Position numbers and translations under genes: made by a program | Shown: positions 23,772 through 29,687 of the stretch, in pieces | How positions within the stretch are numbered: position 1 is the first letter of the stretch | Layout of the letters: the number at the start of each line of letters is the position of its first letter | Notes under the pieces: model-generated | The model's database searches: none | What the model was told of the DNA's origin: nothing | Seen by the model: only the letters and a program-made list of their open reading frames with translations | Origin: REEB470 sp032117095 | GTDB taxonomy: Bacteria; Bacillota; Bacilli; Paenibacillales; YIM-B00363 | NCBI GenBank assembly: GCA_032117095.1 | Contig: JAULZZ010000123.1 | Span: 1-29,687, forward strand | Length of the DNA stretch: 29,687 nucleotides | Direction of reading: 5' to 3'

Positions 23772-25624
23772 GCGTTCACCCTTCCGAACATTTTGGCTAA
23801 ATCATAAGTAGAAAATGCAATAACCGTCGGCCGTCCGTGCGGACACGTAAACGGTTCTGTACACGACGACAACTGTTGAAGCAACTGTTCCATTGCACGT
23901 TGTGTTTGGGGTTGGTGCGCTTTGACCGATGCGATGCAGGCGTATCGTTTTGCGGTATGGTCGCGCAATTTTACAAGGTCAAGTGCTTGATCGTCAAACA
24001 CGTCTTGCACCATATCGCGAATCGTCTGCGCGACTGCTGTGGCCTCGATCCACGGCGGATGGGCACGCACGACCCACGTGTGTCCTCCAAACGGCTCTAG
24101 TTCCACCCCGAGCGCACGAAATCGTTCCATATGCGTATGCAATAATGCATGCTCGGTCGCTGTAAATTCCATCGTTTGGGGGAGGAGCATGGGCTGTGTG
24201 TACCGATGCCGATCGTCCGTGGCAAACTGATGCAAAATGCGTTCATAATGCACGCGCTCATGGGCAGCATGTTGGTCGATGAGGTACAGCCCTTCTGCAT
24301 GCTGTGCGACAATGTACGTATGGTGGATTGCGCCAATCGGGTGAAGAGAGGGAAAACGTTGTTGTGGCGCGTGCATGTCTGGCACTGTGTATGCGGTGCG
24401 CGGTTGATCGTCCACCGTGTTGGCAGAAATTTCTGCTGTCGTGGGCGCAGGAGATACCCCGGCTTGCGTAGACAGTGCCGAAGACGCTCCTTGTCCGAGT
24501 AACGCCTCCATAAGTGCAGGAGCATGTTTTTCACGCCACACGCCTTGCACAAGCGGAGGACGTTTGGGTGTCGTGGATGCGGGTTGAAACACCGCGGGTT
24601 TTTGGGGGCGCAACGCAACGCCTGACGGAATATGCGTATGAAGACGCAACGTATGCGACACCGCACGACGCACTGCTGCTAGCAGTTCTCCCTCTTTGGA
24701 ACAACGAATTTCGAGTTTGGCGGGATGTACGTTCACATCGACGAGCGTCGGCTCCATCGTCATGTGCAATACGCCAATGGGATACCGTTGCGCCGGCAAC
24801 AACGTCCCATAGGCTTGGACGATCGCATGGTTCACCATGTGCATGCGCACATACCGTCCGTTGACGATGAGCGTAATGCCATTTCTTCCTGCGCGGTGTG
24901 TGTCCGGTGGCGAAATCCAGCCATGCAGGTGAAAATCTGTCGTCGTCTGGGAGACTTCCAAAAAACGACTCACCGTCTGCGCCCCGTATACCGCAGCCAT
25001 CGTATGACGTAAATCTCCTTGTCCCGTCGTGTGCAACAACGATTGTCCATCGTGCGTCAAGGCAAAAGAAAGGTGCGGATACGCAAACGCCAAACGAGAC
25101 ATGTAATCCGTCACGTGGGCGAGCTCTGTTTGGACGGTTTTCATGTGTTTTAGTCGCGCGGGCGTATTAAAAAACAAATCTGTGATCGTCATGTCCGTGC
25201 CTCTGGGTCCTGGAACGGCTACGATTTCTTCACGGGTAGACCCCGCAATGGATAGCGTGTATGCCAATCCGTCATCGGTTGCAGCGGAACGACACACGAC
25301 TTTGGCGACCGCAGCAATACTCGGCAACGCTTCGCCCCGAAATCCCAACGTACGAATCGCAAATAAGTCGCGGGTATGTTTAATTTTACTCGTAGCATGT
25401 CGCTCAAACGCCGTGACCAAGTCTTCTTTGTCCATGCCATGTCCGTCATCGGTGACCCGAATGCTTTGCATGCCCCCTTGCGAGATCGAAACAGCGATGC
25501 GTGTCCCCCCTGCGTCAATGGCGTTTTCGACAAGCTCCTTGACGACAGCGGCGGGACGTTCGACGACTTCCCCCGCGGCAATCTGATTGGCCAAGTGGGC
25601 ATCTAAGATGCGAATGCGTCCCAT
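23768..25624 (-). CDS. mutL: DNA mismatch repair protein MutL (endonuclease type)
   Basis: MutL couples MutS recognition to strand nicking. The 618 residues have the GHKL ATPase motifs (NQIAAGEVVERP, ELVENAIDAG, DDGHGM, RHATSKI, TLGFRGEALPSI), a low-complexity linker (about 330-420), and a C-terminal domain. This carries the endonuclease motif DQHAAHERVHYE starting at 450, ACIASVKAHQ near 562-571 and CPHGRP at 594-599. It is therefore the nicking type found in bacteria without MutH. The ATG at 25624 uses GGAG inside the end of the protease gene, 1 nt after its stop. Confidence 0.97.
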   Translation of the reverse strand: MGRIRILDAHLANQIAAGEVVERPAAVVKELVENAIDAGGTRIAVSISQGGMQSIRVTDDGHGMDKEDLVTAFERHATSKIKHTRDLFAIRTLGFRGEALPSIAAVAKVVCRSAATDDGLAYTLSIAGSTREEIVAVPGPRGTDMTITDLFFNTPARLKHMKTVQTELAHVTDYMSRLAFAYPHLSFALTHDGQSLLHTTGQGDLRHTMAAVYGAQTVSRFLEVSQTTTDFHLHGWISPPDTHRAGRNGITLIVNGRYVRMHMVNHAIVQAYGTLLPAQRYPIGVLHMTMEPTLVDVNVHPAKLEIRCSKEGELLAAVRRAVSHTLRLHTHIPSGVALRPQKPAVFQPASTTPKRPPLVQGVWREKHAPALMEALLGQGASSALSTQAGVSPAPTTAEISANTVDDQPRTAYTVPDMHAPQQRFPSLHPIGAIHHTYIVAQHAEGLYLIDQHAAHERVHYERILHQFATDDRHRYTQPMLLPQTMEFTATEHALLHTHMERFRALGVELEPFGGHTWVVRAHPPWIEATAVAQTIRDMVQDVFDDQALDLVKLRDHTAKRYACIASVKAHQPQTQRAMEQLLQQLSSCTEPFTCPHGRPTVIAFSTYDLAKMFGRVNA

Positions 25625-25625
25625 T

Positions 25626-27116
25626 TCACGTGCTCCTCCATTCGATCGTAATCCTTGCTCCGTCAGTGGTAATTTTCACTTGAGGAAATGCGCCCATCCA
25701 AGCGTACGACGAGAGATATGCGACACCATCACGCAAAGACAACCCGCTCGTTGCACCAAATTTGCGTGTTTTCACCCCTTGGGTGACGATGACTTGACTC
25801 GCATAAGCGTCCCACAGCACTTGCCCGTCGACCATCGCCGCCAAATCCTTGGCCGCAACAAGAGTATTTTGTTTTTCGGTCTTCCAAGCGAGCGGTTGAC
25901 TGATGTCAATGCCGTTTATTTTACTCTCGTACGCAGTGGATTCGAGTCGAAACGTTGTTGTTCCGAGGTGGGACAATGCACGAATCGTTTGGCGCAAAGG
26001 ATGTTCGACGGATTGATCTGGGGCTATGCCCACTTGATTTACCGCTTTTCCTAAAGGAGTTAAATAGTGGCTTACCGTCACTTTTATCCCGCCAGACTTT
26101 AACGCATACAGTTGTTGCACCGTGCCTTTTCCGAACGTTTTTTTACCGATGAGTACCGCCTTATTGTAATCTTGCAACGCCCCTGCGAACACTTCCGATG
26201 CACTTGCACTGTATTCGTTGATCAACACAACGACAGGTTGGCGCACGGTTTGTCCTTCGGGGATGTCTATCGACTGACGAATCCCATTGCGATCGAGCGT
26301 GTACAATACCCGTCCAGCCGGGATAAACAAAGCGGCCATTTTGCGGGCAGTATCGACATACCCCCCAGGGTTATCCCGCAAATCGATGATCCACCCTCTG
26401 ACCGCAGACGGTTTTCCGAGTTGTTCCATCGTTTGTGTGACGGTTTCTGCCGTATCTTTGGCAAAAGAAACGACTTTCACGTACCCGATGTCCCCTAGCG
26501 TCCGCACGGCTTCAACCGAAGGAATCGTATACGAGGCGACGGTGACTGAAACCGTACGCGGGGAATCGTCTGTGGTCGTGCGCAATTCCACGGTGACGAC
26601 TTTTCCCTCTTCGTCTTTGAGTTTTTCCAATCGTTCGCGTGCTTTTTTGCTGGAAAGCGGGATGCCGTCGATGTGCGTAATCGTTTGGTGCGCTACAATC
26701 CCTGCTTTTTCGGCTGCGCTTCCTGGGTATACTTTGAGGATGTACAGCCCTTTTTCCGTTTCTTTGGAGGAAATTCCGATTCCGATGGTTTTTCTTTCTA
26801 ATGAACGATTGAATTCATCCCATGCTTTGGCGTTGTAATACTGCGTATAGGGGTCGTTGAGTTTTTGGAGCATGCCTTCTATCGCCCCTTCGATGAGCAA
26901 CGACTTCGGCACGTGCGAAAAATGGGTTTGTTCTATGAGGTCTAGCAGTTCTTCCATGTGTTCAACGGTCGAGGGACCTTCTGCTTGGGAAGCCGTCGCC
27001 GTGCATGAAAAAAACAAAGCAAAAAAAATGCATCCGACCATGCCACAGCGTAAAAAGCGATGAAGCGGGAAAACGCGCCTGTGATGCGTGCGTTGCGCAA
27101 AGCACTGTTGCTTCAT
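25626..27116 (-). CDS. S41 carboxyl-terminal processing protease (CtpA/Prc type)
   Basis: An exported or membrane-anchored serine protease of family S41, likely acting outside the membrane. The 496 residues start with a basic stretch (1-24), a hydrophobic segment (26-38) and a possible cleavage near AEG. A PDZ domain (about 105-185) follows, then the catalytic core with WIIDLRDNPGG (242-252) and EYSASASEVFAG (301-312). By spacing, Ser305, Lys330 (TFGKGTVQ) and Gln334 match the Prc/CtpB triad (Lys 25 after Ser, Gln 4 after Lys). Residues about 395-496 resemble a copper amine oxidase N-terminal-like domain (LVAAKDLAAMVDGQVLWDAYASQV). The ATG at 27116 has GGAGGGG about 8 nt upstream. It lies 1 nt from both mutS and mutL, an unusual place. 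Confidence 0.93.
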   Translation of the reverse strand: MKQQCFAQRTHHRRVFPLHRFLRCGMVGCIFFALFFSCTATASQAEGPSTVEHMEELLDLIEQTHFSHVPKSLLIEGAIEGMLQKLNDPYTQYYNAKAWDEFNRSLERKTIGIGISSKETEKGLYILKVYPGSAAEKAGIVAHQTITHIDGIPLSSKKARERLEKLKDEEGKVVTVELRTTTDDSPRTVSVTVASYTIPSVEAVRTLGDIGYVKVVSFAKDTAETVTQTMEQLGKPSAVRGWIIDLRDNPGGYVDTARKMAALFIPAGRVLYTLDRNGIRQSIDIPEGQTVRQPVVVLINEYSASASEVFAGALQDYNKAVLIGKKTFGKGTVQQLYALKSGGIKVTVSHYLTPLGKAVNQVGIAPDQSVEHPLRQTIRALSHLGTTTFRLESTAYESKINGIDISQPLAWKTEKQNTLVAAKDLAAMVDGQVLWDAYASQVIVTQGVKTRKFGATSGLSLRDGVAYLSSYAWMGAFPQVKITTDGARITIEWRST

Positions 27117-27117
27117 G

Positions 27118-29687
27118 TCAATGCCCCTCCATATGTAACGATGCTACGGGTGAGTCGTCTAGCGATGGCTCTTGCAAACGTTGTTTCAAGTCATGCAGGT
27201 GTTGTAAGGCAACGAGTGGCGTCATGCGCAACACGTCCCATTGTTGGAGTTGGTGCAAAAACTCCTGTACAATCCACTGTTGCGTAGATATGTTCGCTTG
27301 TGTTTGGAGGTACAATTGTTCGTAGGATGGCGGGGGCGTCGAAACCGCTTCTTTTTGTGCATATGCCCTCTCGTGTGCCACGTCCTCTTGGAGGAGGGTA
27401 TACGCCCGCGTGATGAGTGCAGACGGCAATCCCGCACGTTCTGCACAATAAATGCCATAGGAGCTTTCGGCGATGCCTGCCACAAGCTTTTTGAGGAAAA
27501 GTACGCGTCCTTCTTGTTCGTGCACGGCCATCGTCGCATTGTCCATGTGTGGCAACGTGTGCACAACGTATGCCAATTCGCGATAATGCGTAGAAATAAG
27601 CGTTTTGCATCGGATCGTGTGATGAATGTGCTCCATGACCGCTTGAGCGATCGCCTGCCCTTCGTTGCTCGCCGTGCCACGTCCTAGCTCATCAATAATG
27701 ACCAAACTACGCGATGTCGCACGCGTAATCATCTGTTGGATGTCCCGCATCTCGACCATGAATGTACTTTGTCCGCCAACGAGATCATCGGATGCCCCGA
27801 TCCGTGTAAACACCTTGTCCACGATAGGCAATATGGCTTTGCGTGCGGGCACAAAACTGCCCATTTGGGCCATCAGATGAATCAAAGCAACTTGGCGCAT
27901 GTAGGTGCTTTTTCCCGCCATATTTGGGCCTGTGATCAGCAGCATGCGTGTGCTGTCGGCACACAGCGTCGTATCGTTTGCGACGAATTCGTCTGTTGTG
28001 CACATCGTCTCGATGACCGGATGACGGCCTTCCTTGATCTGCACGTCGTATCCGTCATGCATGTGCGGGCGTACGTACCGCTGTGTTGTGGCTACGGTGG
28101 CCAACGATTGCAACGCATCGAGTGTAGCGAGTGCGTCTGCAAGCGCTTGTAAGCGCACAATGTCTGGGGCAAACGTGTTCGAGAAATCGCGGAACAGTGC
28201 CTGTTCTACGCTTTCTAATTGCTCGGTCGCTTCCAAAATGCGTGCTTCTTTCTCTTTGAGGGCAGCTGTCACATACCGTTGTGCCCCACTGAGTGTTTGT
28301 TTGCATTCGTACCGGTCTTGTGGGATGGCATGATTGTGCGTATGCGTCACTTCGATATAATAACCGAACACTTTGGTGTACCCGACTTTTAGTGATCGGA
28401 TGCCCGTCGCCTCACGTTCTTCTTGTTCTAACGTGGCGATCCACTGTTTTCCCTCTTGGGTCGCTTGACGCAACGCATCCAATCTGGCGTCGTACCCCGT
28501 TTGGATGACCATGTCGCTCCGCGGATTCGTCCACAAATCCGCATGCAACGCGTGGACACACCGTTCGTATATGTCCGTGCACGGATCTACGTCATGTACA
28601 AACGAGGCAATGACGCGCGAAGCGAGAAAACGGGGGGTGTCAAGCAATTGCTTGATCGCTGGCACTGTCGCTAGCGTACGTGCCAACATCACGAAGTCGC
28701 GTGGGGTAGCCGTCTGCGTCGCAATGCGCCCAATGAGCCGTTGGATGTCGTATCCCGCTTTGAGCTGTTCGATCAACATCGCACGTTCGAGCGGTTGTTG
28801 GTACATCGCATCGACCGCATCGTGACGCCGCAATAACAAGGGCAAATGAGTCAACGGCTTGTCCACCCAACGACGAAGTCGTCGTCCGCCCATCGCCGTG
28901 ACCGTCGCATCGAGCACGCCGAGCAACGAACCGTGCCGCCCATGTTGCCGCACGGATTCGATGAGTTCTAGGTTATGGCGTGTGCTCGCATCGATTTCTA
29001 CTTGCTGTGCGATGTCCGCACGTTCGACGAGACGGATGTGCTCCATCCCCTTTTTTTGCGTATCGTACACATAATAGAGCACGGCCATGACGGCGTCATA
29101 CGTTTCTTTTTCGTGTAGAAGCGACGAATCAACCTGCGGAAAAACGTCGCACGCCCACTCTTTGGCAAGATGCGCATCAGCTCGGGTGGTGATGCATACG
29201 TTGCGTGCAGTCAACCATGCGAAAGACGTGAGGAGTTGTTTTGTGGCGTCATTGCATACGATTTCAGCGGCCGCCAACGCATACAGTTCGTCCCCCAACC
29301 GTTCAACGGACGGACACGTCATCGCCCATAACTCCCCCGTCGTCACATCGAGGGCCGCCAGCCCAAAAGAAGCGGCATTGCCACAAAGCGCCACCAACAG
29401 GCGCCCCGTCGATGCCGTTTGGGCATCGGAACTAAAGTGCGTCCCTGGCGTGACGATGCGTACGATGGCGCGCTGTACTAATCCTTTGGCTTCCTCGGGA
29501 GTGTTCGTTTGCTCACAAATCGCCACATGGTATCCGCGTTGGATCAACTTTGTAATATATCCTTCTGCTGCATGGTACGGCACCCCACACATGGGAATGC
29601 GCCCTTGGCTGCCCGCATCGCGTCCTGTGAGCGTAATGTCGAGCTCCCGTGCGGCCACGACCGCATCGTCAAAAAACATCTCATAAA
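27118..29687 (-). CDS. mutS: DNA mismatch repair protein MutS, N-terminus cut by the right edge
   Basis: MutS recognises mismatches and small loops and recruits MutL. The frame enters the window in mid-gene: reading from the edge, a partial Phe codon, then YEMFFDDA, which is the FYE mismatch-binding motif (Phe36/Glu38 in E. coli). Only about the first 35-40 residues are missing; 855 complete codons are present. Further marks are GRDAGSQGRIPMCGVPYHA, the clamp and core domains, Walker A TGPNMAGKSTYMRQ, and DELGRGTASNEGQAIAQ. The stop at 27118 is followed after 1 nt by the protease start. Confidence 0.97.
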   Translation of the reverse strand, partial: YEMFFDDAVVAARELDITLTGRDAGSQGRIPMCGVPYHAAEGYITKLIQRGYHVAICEQTNTPEEAKGLVQRAIVRIVTPGTHFSSDAQTASTGRLLVALCGNAASFGLAALDVTTGELWAMTCPSVERLGDELYALAAAEIVCNDATKQLLTSFAWLTARNVCITTRADAHLAKEWACDVFPQVDSSLLHEKETYDAVMAVLYYVYDTQKKGMEHIRLVERADIAQQVEIDASTRHNLELIESVRQHGRHGSLLGVLDATVTAMGGRRLRRWVDKPLTHLPLLLRRHDAVDAMYQQPLERAMLIEQLKAGYDIQRLIGRIATQTATPRDFVMLARTLATVPAIKQLLDTPRFLASRVIASFVHDVDPCTDIYERCVHALHADLWTNPRSDMVIQTGYDARLDALRQATQEGKQWIATLEQEEREATGIRSLKVGYTKVFGYYIEVTHTHNHAIPQDRYECKQTLSGAQRYVTAALKEKEARILEATEQLESVEQALFRDFSNTFAPDIVRLQALADALATLDALQSLATVATTQRYVRPHMHDGYDVQIKEGRHPVIETMCTTDEFVANDTTLCADSTRMLLITGPNMAGKSTYMRQVALIHLMAQMGSFVPARKAILPIVDKVFTRIGASDDLVGGQSTFMVEMRDIQQMITRATSRSLVIIDELGRGTASNEGQAIAQAVMEHIHHTIRCKTLISTHYRELAYVVHTLPHMDNATMAVHEQEGRVLFLKKLVAGIAESSYGIYCAERAGLPSALITRAYTLLQEDVAHERAYAQKEAVSTPPPSYEQLYLQTQANISTQQWIVQEFLHQLQQWDVLRMTPLVALQHLHDLKQRLQEPSLDDSPVASLHMEGH

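Noticed and set aside
26995..27010. Lipobox in the S41 protease (FFSC)
   Set aside because: The residues before the cysteine do not fit the usual Leu-Ala/Ser-Gly/Ala-Cys pattern, so an ordinary signal peptide or membrane anchor is preferred.

Overview
The window is a gene-dense piece of a bacterial chromosome, about 50% G+C by eye, with every confident gene on the minus strand, so the biological reading direction is from high to low coordinates. The gene set points to the Bacillota, most likely a Bacilli lineage. The supporting signs are a CIRCE-controlled hrcA-grpE-dnaK unit, a DnaK of the Gram-positive type, AddAB in place of RecBCD, a short Hfq next to miaA, an endonuclease-type MutL, strong AAGGAGG-type ribosome binding sites, and GTG/TTG starts. 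I cannot name the genus. No phage, insertion sequence, CRISPR, rRNA or tRNA is visible.

Layout in transcription order. (1) 29687-21755: mutS (5' end cut by the window edge), an S41 carboxyl-terminal protease, mutL, an RsmJ-like methyltransferase, miaA and hfq. The first five are separated by 1 nt or overlap by 4 nt, and hfq follows after 53 nt. (2) 21754-21461: a leader region with a dispersed repeat, a candidate promoter and a 24-codon ORF in frame with lepA. (3) 21460-17896: lepA (TTG start), hemW and an ArgA-like GNAT acetyltransferase. (4) 17718-13144: a clear sigma-A promoter plus CIRCE, then hrcA, grpE and dnaK, a 12-bp hairpin, and a DUF3050 gene of heme-oxygenase-like fold inserted before dnaJ. 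A terminator-like hairpin and a second repeat copy follow. (5) 12760-901: an extended -10 promoter and a leader hairpin, then dnaJ-prmA-rsmE-mtaB-addB-addA with mostly 4-nt ATGA overlaps. (6) 900-1: a loose 0.9-kb region holding a third repeat copy, an 18-bp homopolymer, two doubtful small ORFs, and the start of an unidentified secreted protein cut by the left edge.

The genes serve genome maintenance (MutS/MutL mismatch repair, AddAB end processing), RNA and ribosome modification (MiaA and MtaB on tRNA A37, RsmE on 16S rRNA, PrmA on L11, LepA on the ribosome), RNA chaperoning (Hfq), and protein folding or quality control (DnaK/DnaJ/GrpE/HrcA, the S41 protease).

Most of the window is ordinary housekeeping DNA. 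The parts that merit attention are: a roughly 102-bp intergenic repeat in three copies, about 80% identical between the pair compared; an S41 protease wedged between mutS and mutL; a DUF3050 protein wedged between dnaK and dnaJ; addAB attached to the dnaJ operon; and the in-frame leader ORF upstream of the TTG-started lepA.
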